The translations under genes and the position numbers were made by a program. The notes under the pieces are model-generated. The model searched no databases, was not told the origin of the DNA, and worked only from the letters and a program-made list of their open reading frames with translations. Positions 20,120 through 30,298 of a stretch of 64,000 nt of DNA are shown one piece after another (within the stretch, counting starts at the first letter, position 1; each line of letters opens with the position of its first letter). Origin of the DNA: Zelonia costaricensis (Eukaryota; Euglenozoa; Kinetoplastea; Trypanosomatida; Trypanosomatidae); contig JASAOO010003511.1 in NCBI GenBank assembly GCA_030849075.1, positions 22,798-86,797 on the forward strand, in the 5' to 3' direction.

Positions 20120-23100
20120 TCAAAACGCAAGGAGGCGCTCGTGCAGGGCGTCGTCGTCCGTGGCGACCAGCGTGGCAGCCTGCTCGAAGACGCTCCTCAG
20201 CTCCCGCACGTACTCGCCGCGCGGCTCGCCGCTCTCGTCGCTGAGGCGCTCCAGGTCGGCCTGCATCGCCCTCAGCTGCCGCTCCGCCGAGAGCAGCGTC
20301 TCCTCGCAGCGCCGCTGCCAGCTGTGCTGCGCCTCCATCAGCTCCTCGCTTATGTGGTTGAGCGAGTCGGCGTAGCGCGCCGTGTCGACCTGCAGCAGTA
20401 GCCCAAAGGGCATCCGCAGCAGCGTCTCGTCCCACGTGTCCAGAAGGATCCACAGCAGCGGCGCCGCCGACGCGTCCGCCGGCCGCTCCGCCCCACTCAT
20501 GGCGGAACGCCACTGCGCCAGCTGACGCAGCCACGCACCCTCCTGCGACTGCGCCTCTGGCGGCACGACCGGGAGACTGAGCCCGGTGTCGTGCGTTGGG
20601 CTGAGCGTGCGCTTGCGATCGTGCGCGCCGCCTTCGCCTGGCTGCGACAGGGGGGAGTTGTCGCCGTCCACCAGCTCCGCCATCCCGTTGGCGCCGAGCG
20701 GCGGGGGCGTGGCAGACGACGCAGTGCCGTCCACTGCCGCTGTGGTGCGCGAGATGGACGCGGCCGCACCGCCGCAGTCGGTCGCAGAGGCGCGTCGCGA
20801 GCGGGGGAGCGGCTGCTCCGCCGGCGCCTCGAGCAACGCCAACGCGTCTGCGGCAATAGCTGCCATGGCCGGCTGCCGCGGGGCGGCGAAGAAGGCGGAC
20901 GCGGCGGTGGCGTTGACGCCGGAGCCGTACACCCGCTCCCAGCGTGAGCGCTCCTCCTCGCGATTCCACGCCGCGGACATGCTCAGCAGCGACGCACTCG
21001 ACCCCGTGGGACCCGCACTCGACCCCGTGGGACCCGCACTCCTCACGCGGGAGCCGCGGCGCGAGGATGCGGTGGGGCTCGTGCCGCCCCCCGCGCCGTT
21101 AACGGAGCGCATGGAGCGCGACGGCGATGAGGTGAGCACATCACCGAAGACACCGCTGCGCAGCCCCGTGGGGGCGACACCGACGTCCGAGAGCCGGTGC
21201 CTGCTCTCGCCGCCGCTGCGGGGCTTGCACGCCACCCGGGTATAGTAGCACAGCATCCGCGCCGCGCGGTGGCCAACTTCAGTCGCCAGCGAGTTCGCGG
21301 CCGGCAGCTCCTCAGGGGACGCCGGCTCGCCCGCAATCGAGCCGCGCAGCAGCGGCGGTCGCGTGACGGAGCACATGCGCAACGCGGCCGGCAGCGGTAG
21401 CGGAGGCGCGGCCCTTGTTGCCGGCGCCGCGGTGGCGTCGGCACGCTCCCCAGCGTGGCCGTGCGTGGCCTCGCCGTAAACGCGCTGCCCGCGGAAAACA
21501 GCCAGGCCACGCACCTCGTCCTCACACAGCACGGCGCGCAGCTGCGTGATGAACTTCTCGAGGTAGGGGCGCGACCGCACAAGCGAGACGAGGTGCGACA
21601 TGTCAGCGCCCCACTTCTCCAGCTTGGCGTAGAGGTGCGACATCGCGATGGCGGCGTCCTTGCGGCCACGCACGGCGGTCGTGAAGCTCGACACGATCTC
21701 GGCCTGCACATCGCGCACGCGGCCCAGCTCCGCGCCGACGCACTCTCGCTGCAGGTGCGGCACCGCGGCTGCGCAGGTGGCTAGCAGGAAGTTGATCACC
21801 TCCGTGTTCACCTGCGAGACGTGGGCGATGAGCTGGTGTTCCATGGCCAAGCGCCGCCGCTGCACCTCCTCCCGCGACAGGCGCGACACGGCGCCCTCGC
21901 GATGCACCTTGGCAACCCCATCTCCCGTCCCCGCCCGCTGCGCGGCGTCGCCACAACTCCCGCCCGCCGCGGGGGCCGCCTTCGCCGTGAGGTTCGGGGT
22001 TGACGAGGAGCTTGTGAGCCGCCGCTCCGAGTTGGCGCCGTACAGGGCCGGCGTAGAGGACACCTGACAGAGCCGCTGCTGTGACGCGTGGCTGTGCAGG
22101 GGGGCGGCGTCGTGTGCCGGACTCGAGACGGCGGTGCTCTCGCCCGAGGAGGCGGGGGAGACGGCGGTGCTGGCGATGAGCGAGATGCGCCGCGGCCGCG
22201 GCGGGTCGCCGAAGTCCACCTTCGCCATGGGCAGCTGCGGCGACGCGTCCAACTCGGCGGTGGCGGACGCGGCGGACGGGTGGCGGCGGCCGTTGCGCAG
22301 CGGCGTCGTGGCTGGCAGCGTGCCGGACGGCGGCACCGGCGCCAGCGTTGCCGTACGCGCGGCAGACGCCGTCGGAGACGTGCCATTCGCGGCGGCGGTG
22401 GTGGCGGCTGGGGTGCCGGGTCGTGTGACGGAGTCCTGTGGCGGTGGCGGCGGGGCCGCGCTCGGCTCGGTCGTGTCGCACGCCGGCGCTGGGCTCACCT
22501 CGAGCGGCGCGTCCCGCAGTGCGGCGTAGCGCTGCTCAAAGACGGAGAGGTACAGCGGCGCCGACCACGCGCCGCCATTGCCGCCTCCGCCGCCGCCGCC
22601 ACCGCGGAGGCTCGAGTGCGGTGGCATCACAGCCGGTGTCGTGGCGGCGGGCGGCCCCTCGAAGGGGAACTGGCCAGAAATGTAGAACGCAGAAAACTGA
22701 TGCACCGCACCGGCGAGTCGCCGGTACGCCGCGCGGAGGCCGGGCGAGTCGTAGGCCAGCAGCGCGTCCAGCGGCGGGCACGCCGGCGCCGGCGCCCCGC
22801 GGGACCCGTTGGCGCCAAAGCGCGACCCGTTGTCGTTCAGGGACTCGACGGGCGACGTGGCGGAGGGCATGCCGATCGTGATGAAGAGGTGGCGCAGGTC
22901 GCGCAGGAAACGCTGGGCCATGTCCTTGAAGCCCGCCTGCAGCCGCACTTGCAGGGACGCCACCATCTTGGCTGGGCTCGCGGCGAGGTGAAGCTGCACG
23001 CTGCGTCGCACCGTCTGCAGCTTCTGCTGGGCGTGGCGGCAGTTGTGCCGCAGCCGGTTGCAGCGCGTCTGCGCATCCTTGATCACCACCGGCAGCAGCG

Positions 23101-26100
23101 CCGATAGCTGCCACGTCCACGTCATGACGGGCAGCGCGGCGCGGGCGACCCGGTGGGTCGCCGAGGCGTGCTGGAAGTACCTTACTGCCTTGCCCAGCGC
23201 TGCCGCGCCGCTGACGCGCCACGTGACGTCCTGGGCGTGCGCGCACGCCGCCAGCACCGCGGCGCCATCGACCTCTGCCTCCTCCCTGGAGTCACCCTCG
23301 TCAACCGCCACGAGCGTGCCAATGCCGCGCGGGAGTCGGAGGACAGTGTCGGAGAACAGCTGCGCTTGGGCCTCATCCGCGGCCGATGGGGACACCACCG
23401 TGATGGGGCTGCCGAGTCTCGGCACGGCACGCAGCGTGCTGGCGGTGCTGATTTCGCCCCTTGGCGTTGCTGGGGCTGCGCCGCCGGAGAGCACGGACGT
23501 GCGCGACGCCGACGGGGCAACGCCAGGGCCGTCGAGTAGCGGACGGTACTGCTCCAGCGCCGCCGCCAGCGGGGGCACCCGCATGTCCTGCGTGAGCAAC
23601 GTGAAGAGCGGGTCACCGAGCTCGCCCGGACCCTCCTCGCCCGCGTCAGACGAGCGGCCAGCGCGGCGCACGTCGCTAGGGCCGCCGAGGGGCGACATCA
23701 GCGTGAGGCGCGAGGTTGAGGTGAACGAGGCGCCGGGGCCCGCCGACGGCCACCCAGCGCTCGGCACCGCCGCGCCGGTAACCGCAGGAGCTGTCAGCGC
23801 GGGGGGCGACGGCACCGACTCGATCGGCGACACCGACGCGGGCCGCGCGAAGCCGCGGCCCATGTAGGACGCAGTGGGGGAGAGGACGGAGGCCGGAGCC
23901 GGCGGGTCTGCCGCGCGAGTCGATGCGCCGCGCGTCGTCTCGTCGGGCGTGGCGCCGCTTCCTCGTGGGGAGTCGGCGGCCGCCGCGGCCATCACGCTGG
24001 GCCGGAGTACGGCCACATGCTGTCCCTGCGGCAGCACGGATGGCGAGAACTGCGGCGAAGGCTGGATAGAGTACGGCGGGGACTGTGAAGAGGGTCGCTG
24101 CGAGCGCACGAGCTGTTGCGCGTACGCGGCGAGCATCACCGCCCGTGCGCGGGCGGCGTCGCGACAGTTGAACACGATGACGCGCCACAGCGGGATGGAC
24201 ACGCCGTAGCGCAGCTTGGCTAGCCGAACGAAGCGTCGCACCACCATCTCGTCCGCCACGGTGTCTTCAGACCTGTCGCCGAGGCAGGGGCCGGTGTTGG
24301 GGCTGGACAGCACGTGCCGCGGCCGACTGCGCGACGACGCCTCGGCCGCGTCGCCCTTGACGAGCAGGAAGATGGTGCGGTCCACGAGGGCCTGGCGCAG
24401 CGGCCGCAGCCAGTCCTCAGCCAGCGACAAGGAAGGGGAGGAGGAGTGCTGCGGCGGCGGCGGCGGCAGCGCTGTCGCAGAGGCCGCAGCTGCGGGCACC
24501 GCGGCGCTTGTGTGGGCGGTGGGCAGCAGGCTGTCCTGGGAGGGGCTGCCGACGGAGTCGAGCCGCTTGGACGCCGTCAACGGCGCGGCGCTGGCGCTGA
24601 CGCTGACGTCCATCGTGCCCGCCGTGGAGACGCGCACCAGCGGCGAGGACGGGGGCGAGTTGTCCATGTCGGCGATCGTCGTGGTCGAGACGTGCGGGTA
24701 GGACGGGAAGCTGTGCGTGACACGCCGGTTCTCCAGTCGAACCGGCGCCCCACCGCCATCATCGTCCTCGCCGTCGCCGTCCGAGTCATCTGTGCTGCCG
24801 CCGCACAGCGTCGGCAGCGGGAGCGCGTCGCCGTACGCCGCGACAGGGGACACGACGACAGAGCCTGGCGGACTCGCCAGCTCCGGGACGGCACTCGGCG
24901 AAGCCGTCACGAGGATCGATGTCGTCGTCGCCCCGGCCACGCCCGAACGTGGCGCGTGCAGTGCGGCGCCGCCCGTCGCTGGCCCGGGTACGCCGTGCGA
25001 GTGGCGCAGCGGGGAGTGCGCCGAGGACTGCGACTGGGCAGCACGGCCGCCCGTGAAGGGCCCGAAGAGCACCTGCAGCGCGGCCGCCACCTCGTCGTAC
25101 TCTGTGTCGCCGTCGGCGCTGCCCACCAGGGAGACGCCGGTGGCACTTCCGCTGGCACCGAGGAGGGCGCTGGCGCTGAAGCTGTTGCCGCCGCTCATGT
25201 CCACCTCCGTGCCACGCAGCAGCGGTTCGTACGGCACGCACAGCAGCGCGAAGTCCGCCGTGATGGCGATGGGCGAGCACTGCACGTACGGCGGTGGCAT
25301 CGCCAGCGATGGCAGCGGCTCGTAGCGCAGCACGCCGTCCTCGTTCATGCCTACCAGCCAGTGCGGCCCGAGCGATACTGTCGCGGGCAGCTGTGGCGGC
25401 TGTGGCGGTGGCGTGCCAGCCTGGGCGTACCTGCTCGCCTGCGCGGCGGGCAGCGGTGGCGGCGGCGAGGTTTCGTCGTGCGTGCGTGACCCGCTGAGCC
25501 GGCTGCCGCTGCTGCTCGCGCGGCTGCCGCCCCCGCCGACACTGGAGCGCAGGCCGCGCCCGCCCCGCTCCCCCGCGGTCGGCGACGCTGCCGGGGTGGC
25601 CCCGGTCGACGCGGCTCCGGACGGCGCGGCGAACACGGCGGGGGCCGACACACTCGCGCCGGAGGTGAGCGCGGCGCGGTAGCGGCTGCCGATCTGGTCG
25701 CGGTGGAAGAGGTCGTATGCGGAGAGACGGAGCTGCAGGGCGCTGAGGGCCAGCATGCGGCGCCGCACCCGCTGCACAAACCGCATGGCCGGCGGCGTGA
25801 AGGAGGAGGCGCGGGAGAGGACGGTGGAGTCCTCGCGGAGGCTGCGGCCGGCGCTGCCCGGGATACTCGCCCCGCCGCGCGACAGGAACGGGGTCGGCAG
25901 TGTGATGAAGCGCGCCGCGGTCGGCGGTGGGGAGCTGCCGATGACGGAGCGCTGCTGATGGTGGAGCTGCTCGTTCACCTCCGAGAACTGCGAGGAAGTA
26001 CGGTGCAGCGTGCTGATCATAATGGGCATCGGCGAAGTGAGCGGCTCGGTACTGGGTGACGACACCGCAGGCGGCGCCACGACAGTGGGTGCGCCGCCAC

Positions 26101-27931
26101 CACCAGCGAGGCGCCGGAAGCTCGTCGTGGCCCCACCCGCGCTGTGCTGCGGCTGTTGCTGAGACTGGTGGTGATGCGGGCGCGGCGATGGAGTGGCGCC
26201 GATGCTGCGCGCCGTGGGCGAAGGCGAGCCGGCGCTGTGCAGCTGCGGCGACGGCGTGCGCAGCGGCACCTCGCTCGTCTCTGGCGTCGCCAGCGAGGAG
26301 AAGCCCATGAGGGGCGGGGGCGGGGTGGCCGGCAGGTCCGGCATCGTGGAAGAGCGACTCATGGACGGGGTCGACCCGCTGCTCTGCTCCCCCACAACGG
26401 CCTGTTCGTCCACCGGGAGGGTCGAGGGCGGTGTCCCCGGCGCCTCCGCCGCCCCGTCCCGACTCTTCGGCGCAGGCGTGTCGGCCGTCCCGCTAGCCGC
26501 CGCGTTCGCGGGCGAGAAGGCCAGTCGCGGCCCGTCGTGGACGGTGCTGCCCCGAGAACTGCGCAGGTGGTGGTTGGCGGGTGCCGCCGGCAGTGGCGGT
26601 GGCGGCTGCACGGGCGGGTGCGGCGCGAGGGGGGCATGGCGGCTGCCGAAGCTGCCGTTCGACAGACCGCCGCCGCCGCCGAACCCGCCACCTCCCGCAG
26701 CAGCCGCAGCAGCAGCAGCCCCCACCACAGCGGCGCTAGAGCTGCTTGCGCTCGTCACAGTCAGCGTGGTGGTCGGACTTACTGGGCCTGTGGCGGCGGC
26801 AGCGGGCAGGGTGCCTGGAGATGCCGTCGTGTGCAGCGGTGGCAGGACTGTGGGGGTCGGGTGCAGGGGGGCGGCGGACCCATCGCGGAGCACCGCGGCT
26901 GGGGCGGTGGCGTGGTGGAGCCCCGACGTCACGCGGCCGTGCGAGATGGGTGGCGGCAGGTGCTCCAGCGACGACGACACGGCCACCAGCACGGGGCTGC
27001 GCTGCCGGCTGTGCGAGCTGATACAGGGAGAGTCGAGTTTCGCGGCGGGCGCCGTCGTGGGCATCGCCGTGTTGGGGTACACGCCGGGCAGCTGCGAGGA
27101 GGGAGCGAGGGGTGGGGTGACGGGGAAGCGGATCGGCATCGCGACCGGGGCCACGTCGGGCGTCGGGTCGCTGAGGGCGCCGATGCTGGTCTGCAGCAGC
27201 GCGCTGGCCGATGCGGCGCTGGAGGTCACCACAGTGGTCCCACCGCCGCCCTCCAGCCGCGACCAGCGCCGTGACGCCCCCGCGGTCGGAGAGGCCTGCG
27301 AGGGATGCAGGCCGCCGACACCGCCGATGTCGGGAGTGGGAGGCCGGCCGCCTTGTGCACTGCCGCTGCTGCCGAAGGCCGTGACCCGCAGGCCCGTGTT
27401 GACGCTACGGTGCGGCGGCAGCTCGCGGTGGACGAGGAAGTGAAAGACGTCCTCCATGTCCGGCTCCGAGGCGCCGGCGACGCACAACCGCGGCGACGGG
27501 CTCGTCTCGGTGATGCCGACAGGGGAGCTCGGTGAGCCGGCAGCGCTGACCGGCACCGCCGTCGTCGCCGCGGTCGGGGAGGTGTTCACGACTTGCTCCT
27601 GCAGCGTCTTGAGGGCGCCGCGGAGCCGCAGCAGCCGTTCCGTCGCCGGCATCAGCGCTCTGCCCAGGCGGGCGATGATGGCGAGCAGCTCCACGCGCTG
27701 GCCCCGCTCCTCGCTCATCGCCTCGCTGTCTTTCCGAAGACGCAAATCCATCGACGGTGTGCGGGCGTTGCGAGAGCGCAGCGACACCTCGGACGAGTGC
27801 GTCAGCAGCGGCTGCAGGAAGGCGGACTCGAGCGAGTCCTGCACGCCCGCCGCGTCCGGCACGTGCGTGTGCCCTGCTGCGGCTGCGCCATGCTCGCCCT
27901 CCGGCTTGGCCATGGAAAGTGGGTTCGGCAT
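20120..27931 (-). CDS. Very large hypothetical protein with low-complexity regions and C-terminal coiled coil
   Basis: The predicted protein has 2603 residues from ATG 27931 (MPNPLSMAKPEGE). The apparent longer frame begins only with GTG inside a TG repeat. I do not recognise the family. Islands of ordered sequence sit in Ser/Pro/Ala/Gly-rich filler: a helical segment near 60-110; 717-750 (RVRRRMLALSALQLRLSAYD); 855-910 (HWLVGMNEDGVLRYEPLPSL); 1170-1275 (LVDRTIFLLVKGDA and LAKLRYGVSIPLWRVIVFN); a helical stretch at 1563-1690; helical sequence at 2017-2157; and a coiled-coil end at about 2510-2600. There is no signal peptide or membrane segment. The helix-rich C-terminal half suggests a scaffold or tether, but this is inference. 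Confidence 0.8.
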   Translation of the reverse strand: MPNPLSMAKPEGEHGAAAAGHTHVPDAAGVQDSLESAFLQPLLTHSSEVSLRSRNARTPSMDLRLRKDSEAMSEERGQRVELLAIIARLGRALMPATERLLRLRGALKTLQEQVVNTSPTAATTAVPVSAAGSPSSPVGITETSPSPRLCVAGASEPDMEDVFHFLVHRELPPHRSVNTGLRVTAFGSSGSAQGGRPPTPDIGGVGGLHPSQASPTAGASRRWSRLEGGGGTTVVTSSAASASALLQTSIGALSDPTPDVAPVAMPIRFPVTPPLAPSSQLPGVYPNTAMPTTAPAAKLDSPCISSHSRQRSPVLVAVSSSLEHLPPPISHGRVTSGLHHATAPAAVLRDGSAAPLHPTPTVLPPLHTTASPGTLPAAAATGPVSPTTTLTVTSASSSSAAVVGAAAAAAAAGGGGFGGGGGLSNGSFGSRHAPLAPHPPVQPPPPLPAAPANHHLRSSRGSTVHDGPRLAFSPANAAASGTADTPAPKSRDGAAEAPGTPPSTLPVDEQAVVGEQSSGSTPSMSRSSTMPDLPATPPPPLMGFSSLATPETSEVPLRTPSPQLHSAGSPSPTARSIGATPSPRPHHHQSQQQPQHSAGGATTSFRRLAGGGGAPTVVAPPAVSSPSTEPLTSPMPIMISTLHRTSSQFSEVNEQLHHQQRSVIGSSPPPTAARFITLPTPFLSRGGASIPGSAGRSLREDSTVLSRASSFTPPAMRFVQRVRRRMLALSALQLRLSAYDLFHRDQIGSRYRAALTSGASVSAPAVFAAPSGAASTGATPAASPTAGERGGRGLRSSVGGGGSRASSSGSRLSGSRTHDETSPPPPLPAAQASRYAQAGTPPPQPPQLPATVSLGPHWLVGMNEDGVLRYEPLPSLAMPPPYVQCSPIAITADFALLCVPYEPLLRGTEVDMSGGNSFSASALLGASGSATGVSLVGSADGDTEYDEVAAALQVLFGPFTGGRAAQSQSSAHSPLRHSHGVPGPATGGAALHAPRSGVAGATTTSILVTASPSAVPELASPPGSVVVSPVAAYGDALPLPTLCGGSTDDSDGDGEDDDGGGAPVRLENRRVTHSFPSYPHVSTTTIADMDNSPPSSPLVRVSTAGTMDVSVSASAAPLTASKRLDSVGSPSQDSLLPTAHTSAAVPAAAASATALPPPPPQHSSSPSLSLAEDWLRPLRQALVDRTIFLLVKGDAAEASSRSRPRHVLSSPNTGPCLGDRSEDTVADEMVVRRFVRLAKLRYGVSIPLWRVIVFNCRDAARARAVMLAAYAQQLVRSQRPSSQSPPYSIQPSPQFSPSVLPQGQHVAVLRPSVMAAAAADSPRGSGATPDETTRGASTRAADPPAPASVLSPTASYMGRGFARPASVSPIESVPSPPALTAPAVTGAAVPSAGWPSAGPGASFTSTSRLTLMSPLGGPSDVRRAGRSSDAGEEGPGELGDPLFTLLTQDMRVPPLAAALEQYRPLLDGPGVAPSASRTSVLSGGAAPATPRGEISTASTLRAVPRLGSPITVVSPSAADEAQAQLFSDTVLRLPRGIGTLVAVDEGDSREEAEVDGAAVLAACAHAQDVTWRVSGAAALGKAVRYFQHASATHRVARAALPVMTWTWQLSALLPVVIKDAQTRCNRLRHNCRHAQQKLQTVRRSVQLHLAASPAKMVASLQVRLQAGFKDMAQRFLRDLRHLFITIGMPSATSPVESLNDNGSRFGANGSRGAPAPACPPLDALLAYDSPGLRAAYRRLAGAVHQFSAFYISGQFPFEGPPAATTPAVMPPHSSLRGGGGGGGGNGGAWSAPLYLSVFEQRYAALRDAPLEVSPAPACDTTEPSAAPPPPPQDSVTRPGTPAATTAAANGTSPTASAARTATLAPVPPSGTLPATTPLRNGRRHPSAASATAELDASPQLPMAKVDFGDPPRPRRISLIASTAVSPASSGESTAVSSPAHDAAPLHSHASQQRLCQVSSTPALYGANSERRLTSSSSTPNLTAKAAPAAGGSCGDAAQRAGTGDGVAKVHREGAVSRLSREEVQRRRLAMEHQLIAHVSQVNTEVINFLLATCAAAVPHLQRECVGAELGRVRDVQAEIVSSFTTAVRGRKDAAIAMSHLYAKLEKWGADMSHLVSLVRSRPYLEKFITQLRAVLCEDEVRGLAVFRGQRVYGEATHGHAGERADATAAPATRAAPPLPLPAALRMCSVTRPPLLRGSIAGEPASPEELPAANSLATEVGHRAARMLCYYTRVACKPRSGGESRHRLSDVGVAPTGLRSGVFGDVLTSSPSRSMRSVNGAGGGTSPTASSRRGSRVRSAGPTGSSAGPTGSSASLLSMSAAWNREEERSRWERVYGSGVNATAASAFFAAPRQPAMAAIAADALALLEAPAEQPLPRSRRASATDCGGAAASISRTTAAVDGTASSATPPPLGANGMAELVDGDNSPLSQPGEGGAHDRKRTLSPTHDTGLSLPVVPPEAQSQEGAWLRQLAQWRSAMSGAERPADASAAPLLWILLDTWDETLLRMPFGLLLQVDTARYADSLNHISEELMEAQHSWQRRCEETLLSAERQLRAMQADLERLSDESGEPRGEYVRELRSVFEQAATLVATDDDALHERLLAF
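20994..21035 (-). repeat. Perfect 21-bp tandem duplication inside the 2603-residue protein
   Basis: Two identical 21-base copies (20994-21014 and 21015-21035) encode Gly-Pro-Thr-Gly-Ser-Ser-Ala twice. Perfect identity points to a recent in-frame slippage event in a low-complexity linker. Confidence 0.9.
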
Positions 27932-30298
27932 CGCCCCTCGCCGCACCGTCGCCGTTCCGACACAAAAGCGGAGAAAGAAGACAAGCAAGCCACACACACA
28001 CACACCGTTGACTCCGCTCTAATGGCCTGCGTAGACTTGCGCGCGGGGGCGTCCGTCGGTGTTTCGGTCAGTCCGTCACGACGGCGCCGCCGTGCATTCT
28101 CTGCGGATGTGCGATGCTTCAGGAAAAGGGAGGGGGCGCCGGCAGCGGCACACACACACACACAGAGACACAGACAGAGACGCACACACGCGCAGACGGC
28201 TACGGCACGAGAAGACGCCTACTAGCGCTAAACGCGCACAGCACAGCAACGCTGGAGGGTGGGGAGGTGGGGAGTGGGGGGTGAGTGGTGGGGGGAGGTG
28301 CTGCACGTCCCGGTCACGGTTCGGAGAAGGGAGCGGCGTGAGCGCGGGTCTCTGGCAGTGCCCAATGCAAGCAAGAAATCGCACAAAAGAGAAGAACAAG
28401 AAAGAAAAGAGTCGAAGGGGAGAATCCCGCTCGGACGCACGGGAAGATAAATCAGGCGAGCTGTGAATGTACGCGCGACCTCGGGTCAGCCGCAGGGGTC
28501 CACAGGCGCACCGACAGGAAGACGAAGGGGGACACAGAGGAAGAAGAAGGGAGGCAAGAAGGTGGGCAGATACACGCAGGCACGCCACACACCCGCACAC
28601 GCACGCAAGAGGCTGAGGATGACTTGCGAGGGATGGGGCGAGAGCGAAAGCTGGAGCGAGGCAGGGTCGTGGGACTGCCGATAGTGTCGCAGAGCAGCGA
28701 GAGAAGGAGGAGGGGGAAGGTAGGGAAGTAGTCGAAGAACAAGAGCAACACGCACAGGAGGGGGAGGGGGGAGGTCGCTCAGCACAGTGCAACCAGCCAC
28801 GTGCGGAAGCGGAGGGTGGGGCGGGGGTAACCGTGAAGGAGGGAGAACGGAAGGGAAAGGAACGGGAAGCAGCACTACGCGGCCGCAAATACACGGGACG
28901 CAGGCGCACGCAGCCCCACCGTCTCGAAGACACAGACACAGACACAGATACAGACACAGACAAGAAAGAGAAACAGAAAGAAAGGGGCGACGCACGTGAC
29001 GGAGAGCGTGTCGTGATGCTGACGCACGCGTGCTTGTTTTGATGTATGTACGTCTGTGTGCGTGTGTGTGTGTGTGTGTCTGCACGCGCGTGTGTATAAG
29101 AACGGCCTGCGACCTCCCCTGAAGTGCGTAGAGCAACACGAGGGGGGTGAGAGAGCGGAGGGTCGATGGATGAAGTGAGGAGGGGGGGAAGCCGGGCTCG
29201 ATGCGGAGACGCCTGAGTCGGACAAGGGAGCGGCCAAGCGGAAGGAGGAACAAGAGAAGTGCCACTCGTGCTTGTCGTGCGTCGTCAGGAGAGGGAAAGG
29301 AGGGGAGGGAGACGTATCCGTGTGCGGGGTTGTGGGGTGCGCACGCCCTTGCGGCGCTTATCCTCCGTGCCTTTACGTGCCAGCGCGAACGAACAAGCGA
29401 GCAGCGACTCCGAGCAAGTAACAGTGATGGAAGGGAGGGAGGGGGGGGTGTCGGTGTGCACCTTGCCCAGCACACACCTCGCTGTGTTGAAGGCGTGGCA
29501 GACTCGCACAAGGGAAGGCAGAAGGGAGAGCGAGGGTTTGAAATCGGCTTCGTTCCTTTTTTTTTCTCTACCCAACGAGGAGTGACGGAGCGGCGTGGGT
29601 GGGCACACGGCGCCGTGTCACGTGGTGATGGTGGTGGTGGGTCGTGGCAGTGGTGGACGACGTCGGGGAAGACATCAGCGAAGCCGGAGGCAGCGGGGGA
29701 CAGGGGGGGGAGGAGAGGTGGTCGCAGTCGAGGGCCACGCCGCGAAACTCCGCCGGTGACGACGGCGGTGCGGAGGCATGGGAAGGGAAGAAAAACGAAA
29801 AGCAGCAGAGGCACCCAACAGGGTCCGGACGTGCGGCGCTTGGTGAGGGGTGGCGCGCGGCGCGGCGCGGGTGAAGACGCGCAGGTCTCACGGCACCGCG
29901 AGACTGCCTTCCGATTGTGCTGCAATTCTTGCGCTGCACGGCAGGCGGGCTCGCATGCACGACAACCCCATCGCCCCGGCTGCGTCGCCCACGCTCACAC
30001 AGACGCAGCCCTTCCGCACATCGGGACGTCCGATCCGACCCTTCCCCTCCCCCCTCAGACAATGGCAGAGTTGCAGGAGGGGGTGCGCGTGGCCACACCG
30101 GCAGTCGATAGCACTACCGCCTGATTTGTTGTTGTTGGCATTCGCTGATGCTGTTGTGGCAACACAAAGGCGAGCTCCGCAGATCTCGCTCGACAAGGGA
30201 AGCAGGAATAACGAGGTCAAGCTTGATAAAAACACCGCCGTTGCGGTTCATCCTGTTTGTCGCGTACACTGCGGGGGCTGCGTGACTGGCGCGGCACC
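27932..30298. other. Intergenic spacer, PA200 to 2603-residue orphan
   Basis: About 2.4 kb. It contains a CA run at 28150-28164, an ACACAG hexamer array at 28930-28962, a TG run at 29059-29079 and a T-run near 29557-29567. A coding-strand pyrimidine stretch (TTGTCTTCTTTCTCCGC, 27984-27968) precedes an AG at 27938-27937, six bases before the downstream ATG, as a candidate acceptor. Long open frames here are compositional and I reject them as genes. Confidence 0.55.
28930..28962 (+). repeat. ACACAG hexanucleotide microsatellite
   Basis: Five near-perfect units, one with a T substitution. It is the complement class of the 19034-19082 array. Confidence 0.8.

Noticed and set aside
27932..28003. 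Extended N-terminus (24 residues) of the 2603-residue protein
   Set aside because: The extension starts at GTG inside a CA/TG repeat. The first ATG is at 27931.
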